From: Dehalococcoidales bacterium
GTDB taxonomy: Bacteria > Chloroflexota > Dehalococcoidia > Dehalococcoidales > UBA5627
DNA length: 7,968 nucleotides
Reading direction: 5' to 3'
Assembly: GCA_012520835.1 (NCBI GenBank)
Contig: JAAYNN010000084.1
Coordinates: forward strand, 1 to 7,968
The position numbers and the translations under genes were made by a program. Below, one piece after another: positions 1 to 6,500 of the stretch. How positions within the stretch are numbered: the first letter of the stretch is position 1; the number at the start of each line of letters is the position of its first letter. The notes beneath the pieces were generated by a model. That model was not told where the DNA came from, ran no database searches, and saw only the letters and a list, made by a program, of their open reading frames with translations.

Positions 1-343
1 CCTGAGTCAATTTCGAAAGGGGTGTTGACATGCTGCTTGACAGTATTTGCACAAGGCTGTCATAGACACTGTCAAGCGCTATTTCCTGCGTTTTAATTGC
101 AAATTGCGCGGCTACCAACATGGCATCCTGCTTATCCTGTCCAATGCTGTGGCAGGGCATGACCAACCCTAATGACGATTCCGGGAATGCCTGTTTCGAG
201 AGTGCGGCAATCACCGATGAATCGACGCCGCCGCTCATGCCGAAAACCACTCCCTTCAAGCCGGCGGATGTTACCCTTTCCCTGATCCAGCAGACCAGTC
301 TATCAGCCAGTTGTTGATTTTCCATTGTATTATCCATCTGCAT
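1..343 (-). CDS. nadE: NAD+ synthetase, N-terminal part (runs off the window)
   Basis: NadE makes NAD+ from nicotinic acid adenine dinucleotide, ATP and ammonia (or glutamine), the last step of NAD biosynthesis, in the cytoplasm. Translating from 343 gives 114 codons with no stop to the window edge. Seen in the sequence: the PP-loop ATP-pyrophosphatase signature SGGVDSS at residues 37-43, preceded by LKGVVFGM, then ALSKQAFPE and LVMPCHS, which fits the ammonia-dependent NadE pattern. There is no N-terminal nitrilase domain, so the glutamine-hydrolysing long form is unlikely. The start is uncertain: in-frame ATGs occur at 343, 337 and 325, none with a strong Shine-Dalgarno, and an in-frame TGA lies five codons upstream of 343. 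A good promoter lies just upstream at 358-386. The gene is divergent from the FmdB-type gene at 537. Other PP-loop synthetases (for example GuaA or asparagine synthetase) share the loop but not the LVMPCHS context. Confidence 0.88.
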   Translation of the reverse strand, partial: MQMDNTMENQQLADRLVCWIRERVTSAGLKGVVFGMSGGVDSSVIAALSKQAFPESSLGLVMPCHSIGQDKQDAMLVAAQFAIKTQEIALDSVYDSLVQILSSSMSTPLSKLTQ

Positions 344-357
344 TTTAGCGATAATTC

Positions 358-386
358 AGTATATATCGCTGAAAGAATCAGGTCAA
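358..386 (-). promoter_or_regulatory. sigma70-type promoter of nadE
   Basis: On the minus strand, TTGACC (386-381) and TATACT (363-358) are separated by exactly 17 bp. Transcription would start near 351, giving a leader of only about 8 nt to the ATG at 343, or about 26 nt to the ATG at 325. The short leader is one reason the start codon of nadE remains open. Confidence 0.65.
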
Positions 387-489
387 AATATTTGGTTCTG
401 CAATAGTGTTTGTTATATAGATAATTATCTTTGAAGTACCATTCTGTAGACACCATAGCCGAATAGTATTAAATATTTAATAAAAAGTT

Positions 490-518
490 TTGACATTGGA
501 TGTGATGCGGATTAGAAT
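490..518 (+). promoter_or_regulatory. sigma70-type promoter of the FmdB-type gene
   Basis: A perfect -35 box TTGACA (490-495) and a -10 box TAGAAT (513-518; 5 of 6 match) are separated by 17 bp. The expected transcription start is near 525, so the 5' leader before the ATG at 537 would be about 12 nt and consist almost entirely of the ribosome binding site. The flanking 344-489 is AT-rich and I see no other element in it. Confidence 0.75.
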
Positions 519-536
519 TTGAACAGAGGTAAAAAA

Positions 537-767
537 ATGCCGATATACGAATATTTCTGCCCGGCCTGCAAAACGAAATTCGAACAACTGCGCCCGCTTT
601 GCGAAGTAAACGAGGATGCGGCTTGCCCCGCCTGCAAAACCCCTTCCAGCCGGACGCTTTCTAAATTTGCCTGCTATACAAAAGACTCGGGCGGCTCAAG
701 TTCATCTGTGGGCGGCAGTTCATGTTCCGGTTGCAGCGCCACCAATTGCGGCAGCTGCGGTCTTTAA
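537..767 (+). CDS. FmdB-family zinc-ribbon protein, 76 aa
   Basis: This is a small putative regulatory or zinc-binding protein of the FmdB family (CxxC_CxxC_SSSS type); the biochemical role of the family is not established. It begins MPIYEYFC, the family hallmark, with zinc-ribbon cysteine pairs C8-P-A-C11 and C30-P-A-C33. A Ser/Gly-rich tail follows, with extra cysteines at 46, 63, 66, 71 and 74 (CSGC and CGSC pairs). The start is the ATG at 537 because the family begins MPxYEY and AGAGGT at 524-529 is a suitable ribosome binding site; an in-frame TTG at 519 lies inside the promoter-leader region and is unlikely. The next gene starts 32 nt after the stop on the same strand with its own ribosome binding site, so the two probably form one transcript. 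Full length for the family. Confidence 0.9.
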   Translation: MPIYEYFCPACKTKFEQLRPLCEVNEDAACPACKTPSSRTLSKFACYTKDSGGSSSSVGGSSCSGCSATNCGSCGL

Positions 768-799
768 TCATTTTCTCGACGTACGGAGACGGAGGCGAT

Positions 800-1213
800 A
801 TGAATCCGAGGTGGATCGGAATTCTCCTGATAGTTGCCGGGATTGTGATGCTGATTTTTTCTCTTTCGGGAGGCTCAAGCACCGTTAATCCCGGGGAGGA
901 GTGCATTTTACGCATCGGGCAATCGGTTTCAGTCGAAGGAAAAAACCTTAAAATCACCTTTGCCGCGGTATCGGGAGACAGCCGCTGCCCGGCAGACGCG
1001 CTATGTATCCAGGCCGGCGAGGTTACCTGCCGGATGAAAATCGAACAGGACGGGGAGGATACTTACACCGAGTTTGCCTATCCCGGATTGACCAGCGACT
1101 ACAGCCGACTGACATATCAGGGCAATAATTATCGCTTCAAAGTGGAGCCCTCTCCCTATTCGGATAAACAAATAGCCGACAGTGAATACAGGCTGTTTCT
1201 TATCGTAAATTGA
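800..1213 (+). CDS. Membrane-anchored extracytoplasmic protein with SRCPxDxxC motif, 137 aa, function unknown
   Basis: The protein has one N-terminal hydrophobic segment (about residues 5-22, WIGILLIVAGIVMLIFSL) and no lipobox cysteine, so it is probably a signal anchor with the remainder outside the membrane. The soluble part contains C35, C63, C69 and C77 within a motif reading DSRCPADALCIQAGEVTC. I recall similar SRCPxxxxCxxAGE stretches in many uncharacterised secreted bacterial proteins, but no function follows from that. The rest looks beta-rich and acidic. The start is the ATG at 800 because GGAGG at 791-795 sits 4 nt upstream and the hydrophobic segment begins immediately; a longer in-frame reading from 722 would overlap the FmdB-type gene and has no ribosome binding site. 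It lies 32 nt downstream of the FmdB-type gene and is probably co-transcribed with it. Disulfides among the four cysteines are possible. Confidence 0.8.
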   Translation: MNPRWIGILLIVAGIVMLIFSLSGGSSTVNPGEECILRIGQSVSVEGKNLKITFAAVSGDSRCPADALCIQAGEVTCRMKIEQDGEDTYTEFAYPGLTSDYSRLTYQGNNYRFKVEPSPYSDKQIADSEYRLFLIVN

Positions 1214-1258
1214 TATTTAGTACTTTATTCCCGCCTGATTGATACCGATTGTCCTAAC

Positions 1259-1287
1259 TTTTCATACAAAAACCCGTTATATATATT
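1259..1287 (+). promoter_or_regulatory. Possible promoter of the 35-aa ORF
   Basis: TTTTCA (1259-1264) and TATATT (1282-1287) are 17 bp apart, predicting a start near 1294 and a leader of about 22 nt that contains the AAGGAGG ribosome binding site at 1304-1310. The -35 box is weak and the region is AT-rich, so chance occurrence is possible; readthrough from the upstream gene is the alternative. Confidence 0.35.
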
Positions 1288-1315
1288 ACAAGGACAAACA
1301 ATTAAGGAGGATGTC

Positions 1316-1423
1316 ATGAGGGATTCAATCAATAAAGTGCTATTTCAAATCAGGTGGCTTTTTATGGGGCCGCAGAAAAGGTATGCTTACCTGTGGAACA
1401 GAACAAAAGAGAGCATGAGATAA
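1316..1423 (+). CDS. Small basic amphipathic protein, 35 aa, unrecognised
   Basis: A 35-codon ORF lies in what would otherwise be an empty gap. It has a near-ideal Shine-Dalgarno AAGGAGG at 1304-1310, 5 nt before the ATG, the strongest in this window. The peptide starts MRDSINKVLFQIRWLFMG and ends RYAYLWNRTKESMR: eight Lys/Arg against two Asp/Glu, with aromatic residues at F10, W14, F16, Y23, Y25 and W27. Residues 5-17 could form an amphipathic membrane-surface helix. I do not recognise a family and assign no function. It begins about 100 nt after the preceding CDS on the same strand and converges on the small zinc-motif gene, with 36 nt between the two stop codons. The case for it being real is the ribosome binding site, a possible promoter at 1259-1287 and the composition; the case against is its length. 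Confidence 0.6.
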   Translation: MRDSINKVLFQIRWLFMGPQKRYAYLWNRTKESMR

Positions 1424-1459
1424 CTGGTGTTGATAAAATACTATGCTTCTGCGAAAAAA

Positions 1460-1630
1460 CTAAATCACCCCGATAACACCGCTCCCTTTGCAGCGAGGAC
1501 ATGTCACCAGAACGGTTTTGCCGGCGCGTGTTGCGGGAGCTTTAGGATTCGCCCATAAAGGCAATTCCTTGTTAATCTTGCCCTTTCCGTTGCATAAGGG
1601 ACACTTCGAAATAACCGACATCCCCTCCAT
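1460..1630 (-). CDS. Small DnaJ-type zinc-motif protein with two CxxCxGxG repeats, 56 aa
   Basis: The protein carries two CxxCxGxG motifs: C10-P-L-C13-N-G-K-G17 and C44-P-R-C47-K-G-S-G51, joined by a basic and proline-containing linker. This is the cysteine-rich repeat of DnaJ/Hsp40 zinc centres, here standing alone with no J domain. In DnaJ the repeats pair to bind zinc; that one zinc is bound here by the four cysteines is inference. Partner and function are unknown. Its ATG at 1630 abuts the TAA stop (1633-1631) of the DUF1461 membrane-protein gene, and its ribosome binding site CGGAGGG lies inside the last codons of that gene, so translation is probably coupled. A second ATG at 1621 is less likely because the GGAGGGG before it is too close. 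A T-run (TTTTTT) follows the stop codon but I see no good hairpin before it. Confidence 0.78.
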   Translation of the reverse strand: MEGMSVISKCPLCNGKGKINKELPLWANPKAPATRAGKTVLVTCPRCKGSGVIGVI

Positions 1631-2353
1631 TTACCCTCCGCAGGCATATGAATCATGCCCATTAACTTTTTTCATGTACCACCATGATATTAAAGCAGCC
1701 ACAAGTGCGCTTACAACTATAGCAACCGCTATATAGATGACGCAATCATACCAGAATCCGCCCGGAAACAGCATTATCAGGTAATCGCTATTCGGGTCGA
1801 GCAGCCAGAAATCGTTGGCAAAGCTGATCATGTGAAAAGCGGTAAAAAAGACATCGAAATCCGCAACCGCTATGATTCCCAGTATTAAAATGAGCCCGAT
1901 GGTGATGCTGCCGCCGCGAAAAACAGCCGAAGCCAGCGGGCGGTAGCATGCGCGACGCAGATAGAAAATATTCAAAACGCTGTAAAACAGCATAAAAAGC
2001 CCAGTGCCCAGCAAGACATAATAATCCAGCCTCACCAGCGCTTTGACATCCTTCATGTGAGCTACTTCTTTTTCATTGAAAAGCACGAAGTCGGCGCCGT
2101 CTTTGATAACGATAACGGATAAATACTCTTCGGATGAATTGAAATAGCGGGTTATCTGCGTTGCCGCCTTCTCCAGTTCGGACTTTTCGATGCCGGTCGT
2201 CTCCTGCACGCCGTAGGTGTTGAAACTGTGCCCGTACAGCCACTGGCTGTTGATGGCGACAGCGATAACGGATGTCAGTAAAAAGAGCGGGATACACATG
2301 ATAAAAAGCCACCTGCTGATTATCCGGACATATTTTAAAGCAGTCGTATTCAT
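1631..2353 (-). CDS. DUF1461/TIGR01906 integral membrane protein (Lit-like family), 240 aa
   Basis: Four hydrophobic segments are visible at about residues 14-35, 110-132, 148-168 and 205-226. Between the first two lies an extracytoplasmic domain ending LFNEKEVAHMKDVK, and between the last two FHMISFANDFWLLDPNSDYL. These are the signature stretches of the TIGR01906/DUF1461 family, and the length is typical. Characterised members are the Lit lipoprotein intramolecular transacylases of some Firmicutes, which move an acyl chain on the lipoprotein N-terminus and depend on conserved histidines; H99 and H174 here lie in the matching stretches. Whether this homologue has Lit activity is not shown. 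An in-frame TAG lies two codons upstream, so 2353 is the first possible start; there is no Shine-Dalgarno, and a TACAAT box ends 7 nt before the ATG, suggesting leaderless translation. It is followed without gap by the CxxCxGxG gene. Confidence 0.82.
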   Translation of the reverse strand: MNTTALKYVRIISRWLFIMCIPLFLLTSVIAVAINSQWLYGHSFNTYGVQETTGIEKSELEKAATQITRYFNSSEEYLSVIVIKDGADFVLFNEKEVAHMKDVKALVRLDYYVLLGTGLFMLFYSVLNIFYLRRACYRPLASAVFRGGSITIGLILILGIIAVADFDVFFTAFHMISFANDFWLLDPNSDYLIMLFPGGFWYDCVIYIAVAIVVSALVAALISWWYMKKVNGHDSYACGG

Positions 2354-2360
2354 AAGCTAG

Positions 2361-2366
2361 ATTGTA
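2361..2366 (-). promoter_or_regulatory. Possible -10 box for a leaderless transcript of the DUF1461 gene
   Basis: TACAAT on the minus strand (2366-2361) is followed by 7 nt and then the ATG at 2353, which would put the transcription start at or next to the A of the start codon. No good -35 hexamer is seen at the usual spacing. The idea is supported mainly by the lack of any ribosome binding site. Confidence 0.4.
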
Positions 2367-2390
2367 CTACTAAACCGTTGAAAACATGAA

Positions 2391-2433
2391 ATCATATCCC
2401 CCTCCCGGTATGGGAGCGGAAGAGGGATATGAT
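2391..2433 (-). terminator. Nested hairpin after the SPFH gene, probable terminator
   Basis: A perfect 10-bp outer stem (2391-2400 with 2424-2433, ATCATATCCC) encloses an inner 5-bp hairpin CTCCC/GGGAG (2402-2406 with 2412-2416, loop GGTAT). Read on the minus strand it lies 52 nt past the stop of the SPFH gene and is followed by TTCATGTTTTC, a moderate T-rich tract. It most likely ends the SPFH transcript and separates it from the DUF1461 gene. The interrupted T-tract leaves some doubt. Confidence 0.5.
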
Positions 2434-2485
2434 CACTGCATCCTTTGACCGATTGACGGGATTTCAAACCGGCAAATCTGTTTTA

Positions 2486-3349
2486 TTATTCTGTTTTATC
2501 CAGCGGCAGGGTAAAGATCGGCAACCCCGAACCGTCGGAGGGCACCACATAAATCGTGCTGGGATTGCTTTTCAGCATTTCTATCCAGTACCAGTAGAGA
2601 TAAGCCTCGGTGATGGAATTGGCGATAATCCCATTGGCATCGGCAATACCCTGTGCCTCGATGACCTTTCTCTGCGCTTCGTATTCGGAGGTCTGCAATA
2701 CGTATTCCATGCGCAGCGCTTCCTGTTCGGCAGCTTTCTTGAGTTCGATGGATTCCACCAGCTGGTCAGGCAGCACCACATTTCGCAACAGCACCGATTC
2801 GACGATGATGTTATACTGCGCCAGCTTGGCGGAAAGGTCGGCGTAAATTTCACTCTCCACGATAGCCTTGCCTTCACCGTAGATTTCAGCCGCCGAGTGC
2901 TGCGATACCACATCCCTTAAAGTAGAGCGTATTTGCGGCAAAACGACAATCTGCTGATAGTCCCCGTCCTCGCCGATGTTCTGCCTGATAGACCAGGCTT
3001 TGGTCGGGTCGATTTTATACTGCACGGATAAATCCAGGGTGATATACAATCCTTCGTTGGTAACATTCTGCACCGACGAGCCGTGCGTGATATCGGTGGA
3101 GGACTCATCGCTGCCGGCCATGGTAAACACCTGCGTCTTGGCATTATATCCGTAGATAGTCACCCAGGGAGCCTTGATGTGCAACCCTTCCGTATACTGC
3201 CTCTCCGATATGCCGCCGCCAAAAGGGTCGAACCTGACTCCCACCACACCGGCCGGGACGGTAAATATCGATTTGAAACCGCCGATGACAAGCAGAAGCA
3301 GTATAATTACAGCCGCAATGATAATACCGGGTCTATTGAACTTTTTCAT
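2486..3349 (-). CDS. SPFH/prohibitin-family membrane protein, 287 aa
   Basis: This protein belongs to the SPFH (stomatin/prohibitin/flotillin/HflK-C) group, membrane-anchored scaffolds that form large ring assemblies; the exact client is unknown. A single N-terminal membrane segment (about residues 8-24) is followed by the SPFH beta domain with VPAGVVGVRFDPF (31-43) and the EGLHIKAPWV stretch (54-63) typical of prohibitins. A charged helical region begins LLRNVVLPDQLVESIELKKA near residue 187 and a coiled coil runs about 202-236, before the tail YVVPSDGSGLPIF. The start is the ATG at 3349 because GGAGG at 3359-3355 lies 5 nt upstream; an in-frame TTG at 3361 overlaps that ribosome binding site. 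It is divergent from dnaE. No NfeD-type partner gene is adjacent. A weak AT-rich promoter region (about 3370-3415) lies upstream with no clear consensus pair. Confidence 0.9.
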   Translation of the reverse strand: MKKFNRPGIIIAAVIILLLLVIGGFKSIFTVPAGVVGVRFDPFGGGISERQYTEGLHIKAPWVTIYGYNAKTQVFTMAGSDESSTDITHGSSVQNVTNEGLYITLDLSVQYKIDPTKAWSIRQNIGEDGDYQQIVVLPQIRSTLRDVVSQHSAAEIYGEGKAIVESEIYADLSAKLAQYNIIVESVLLRNVVLPDQLVESIELKKAAEQEALRMEYVLQTSEYEAQRKVIEAQGIADANGIIANSITEAYLYWYWIEMLKSNPSTIYVVPSDGSGLPIFTLPLDKTE

Positions 3350-3480
3350 TGAAACCTCCAAAATAAATTTTTTAAGTGTAGTGTATATATAATAGCAGAT
3401 AAATTCCCTCTTTGTTTACAGGCAATCGCTGAAGCACCGCCGCGAAAAAGGCCGAAACAGGGGGGCTGAAAAGACCGCCA

Positions 3481-3491
3481 TATGCTATAAT
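3481..3491 (+). promoter_or_regulatory. Extended -10 promoter of dnaE
   Basis: TATGCTATAAT contains a perfect TATAAT (3486-3491) preceded by TGC, the TGn of an extended -10 element. No good -35 is present, as is usual for this class. Expected transcription start is near 3498, with a leader of about 27 nt before the TTG at 3525. Confidence 0.6.
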
Positions 3492-3524
3492 TAGCGGGAT
3501 TACAACTGCGAAAGGATTCTATGC

Positions 3525-6500
3525 TTGTTTACCCACCTGCACGTTCATAGCGAATACAGCCTGCTGGATGCCATGTGCCACATCCCCGACCTCGTTTCCC
3601 GCGCCAAAGAACTGGGAATGACCGCACTGGCATTGACCGACCACGGCGTGATGCACGGAGCCATCCAGTTTTACAAGGCAGCCAAAGATGCCGGCATCAA
3701 GCCCATCATCGGCTGCGAAGCCTATATCGCTTCCGGCAGCCGTTTAAGCCACACCCCGGCTGATAAGCAGAGCTATCACCTGATATTGCTGGCTAAAAAC
3801 CATACCGGCTACCGGAACCTGATTCAATTGATTACCAAGGCTAATTTAGAGGGTTTTTATTACCGGCCGCGCATGGATAAGGAAATCCTGGAGCAGTACC
3901 ATGACGGATTGATCGCGCTGACCGCCTGCCTTGCTGGGGAGATTCCCCGCCTGATTCAGGAGGGACGCAAAGACGATGCCAGGCAGGCCGCCCTGTGGTA
4001 CAAAAAGACTTTTGGGGAAGGCAACTTCTACCTGGAAATCCAGCGCCACTCCATCCCCGAACTGGAACCGGTTAATCAGGAACTGATTCAGATGAGCGCC
4101 GAACTGGATATCCCGCTGGTGGCCACCAACGACCTGCATTACATCCTCAAAGAAGAAGCCAGATTCCAGGACCTCCTGATGTGCATCGGCACCAACAGCA
4201 CCATCCTGGATGAAAAAAGAAAAAAGATGGCCGATGACGGCTTTTACATGAAAAGCCCCGAGGAGATGGCAGACATGTTCAAGGACGTGCCGCAGGCCAT
4301 CGAAAATACGCATAAAATTGCCGATATGTGCAACCTCGAACTGGAGTTCGGGCGGCTGCACCTGCCGGAAATCGAAATCCCCGAGGGGATGACTCCTTTC
4401 CAATACGTGGAAGACCTCTGCCGCAAGGGGATGGCCAAATTCTACCCGGAAATCACTCCCGAAATCGAAGAGAGATTAAAATACGAACTGGATGTTATCG
4501 AGAAAACCGAGTTCGCCCGCTACTTCCTGGTAGTCTGGGACATTGTTAAATTCGCACGCGAAAACGGCATTCTGGTCAACGTCAGGGGCAGCGCCGCCTC
4601 CAGCATCGTCCTGCGCTGCTTAGAGATTAACGATATCGACCCCATCCCGCATAAGCTGGTCTTCGAGAGATTTTTGAATATCGAGCGCCGCGAAATGCCC
4701 GATATCGATATGGACTTCGAAGACCGGCGCCGCGAAGAGGTCATCAGCTACGTTTCGCGTAAATACGGGCAGGACCACGTAGCGCAAATCATCACCTTCG
4801 GCACGCTGGGCGCCAAGGCTGCTATCCGCGATGCCGGGCGCGCCCTCGGCATGCCCTACAGCGATGTCGACCGCGTGGCAAAAATGGTGCCCTTTGCCGT
4901 CGGCATGACCATCGATAAGGCGCTGGAGGAAAACGGCGAATTTAAAACTATTTACGAAACTGAAGCCAAAGTCAAGAACCTGGTGGATTACGCCAAAGGC
5001 GTCGAGGGTGTGGCGCGCCATGCCAGCACCCATGCCGCCGGCGTGGTGATTTCCAAAGACCCGCTTACCAATCACGTCCCGCTGCAGCGCGTCAGCCGCG
5101 AATCGAAAGCCGGGCTGGTGATGACGCAGTACCCGATGGACGATATCGCCAGTATCGGGCTTTTGAAGATGGACTTTTTAGGCCTTTCCAACCTCACCAC
5201 GCTGGGAAGAACCCAGCAAATCATCAGGCAGAACAGGGGCATCGATATCGACCGCCATGATATTCCGATGGATGACAAAAAGACCTTCGAGCTGTTGGCT
5301 GCCGGTGAGACCGTCGGCGTATTTCAACTGGAAGGCAGCGGCATGCGCCGCTATATCAAGGAATTGAAGCCGACCGTCTTTTCCGATATCGCCGCCATGG
5401 TGGCACTCTACCGGCCGGGCCCGATGGAGCAGATACCAAAGTTCATCCGCTCGAAGTACGGCATCGAGCCGATTACATATCCCCACCCCGCCCTCAAGGA
5501 ATTTTTAGAGGAGACCTACGGCGTCATCGTTTATCAGGAGCAGGTGCTCTTCATCGTGCGCGCCTTCGCCGGCTACAGTCTGGGGCAGGCCGATATCTTC
5601 CGCAAAGCCATGGGCAAGAAAAAAGCCGAGGTGATGGTAAAGGAGAAAGCCAACTTCATCAAGGGAGCCCAAAAGAACGGCTACAGCGCCGAAATCGCCG
5701 AGAAGGTCTATCAGTTAATCGAGCCATTTGCCGGCTACGCCTTCAACAAGGCGCACGCCGTAAACTATGCCATGATTGCCTACCAGACAGCCTTTCTCAA
5801 GGCGCACTATTCCATCGAGTATCTGACGGCGCTTTTAATTGCAGCAGACGGGCAGGCCGAGAAAATCGGCGTGGCGGTGGACGAATGCCGCCGCATGGGA
5901 ATTAAAGTGCTGCAGCCGGATATCAACCGCTCGGAAGTGGAGTTTGCCATCGAAAATCTGGAAGACGGCACGCAGGGCATCCGCTTCGGGCTGGAATCCG
6001 TCAAGAATGTCGGTAGAAACGCCGTCGAGCCGATTGTAGAAGAGCGAAAGGCTAACGGCGAGTACAGGACTATCGAGGATATGTGCCGCCGCGTCGATAT
6101 CTGCTCTCTCAATAAAAGAGTGATGGAGAGCCTGATAAAGGCCGGGGCAATGGACTGCCTGGGAGAGCGCGGAACGCTGCTCGGAAACATCGGCGTCATT
6201 ATGTCGGCTGCCCAGCGCGAACAGCAATTGAAAAGCTCGGGGCAATCCACCATGTTCGACCTGTGGGGCGACACCGTCAGCGTTCCCCTGCCCAGCCTCG
6301 AACTGGAGGCGGTGGAGGTCTCGCGCAAGGAAATACTGGACTGGGAGAAGGAGTTGCTTGGCGTCTATCTCTCGGAGCACCCCTTCAGCCCATTTGCCGA
6401 GAAAGCCATGGCGGAAAACACCCTGCTCTGCGGGCAGGTGGACGAGGAGATGGAGGGGCAGTCGGTGATGGTGGCGGGCATGGTCTCCTCCGTTCATCAC

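Noticed and set aside
271..456. Minus-strand ORF of 61 codons upstream of and overlapping nadE
   Set aside because: It is in a different frame from nadE, overlaps its PP-loop coding region and promoter, and has no protein-like features.
722..799. Longer start for the 800-1213 gene
   Set aside because: It would overlap the FmdB-type gene and put a charged, unrelated stretch before the membrane segment; GGAGG 4 nt before the ATG at 800 decides the start.
1488..1736. Plus-strand ORF of 82 codons
   Set aside because: It is antisense to the CxxCxGxG gene and the end of the DUF1461 gene, both of which have recognisable motifs.
2429..2920. Plus-strand ORF of 163 codons
   Set aside because: It lies antisense to the SPFH gene with no motif or ribosome binding site.
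3725..5174. Separate PHP phosphatase gene and polymerase gene
   Set aside because: PHP and polymerase domains are in one uninterrupted frame with the normal DnaE order and length.
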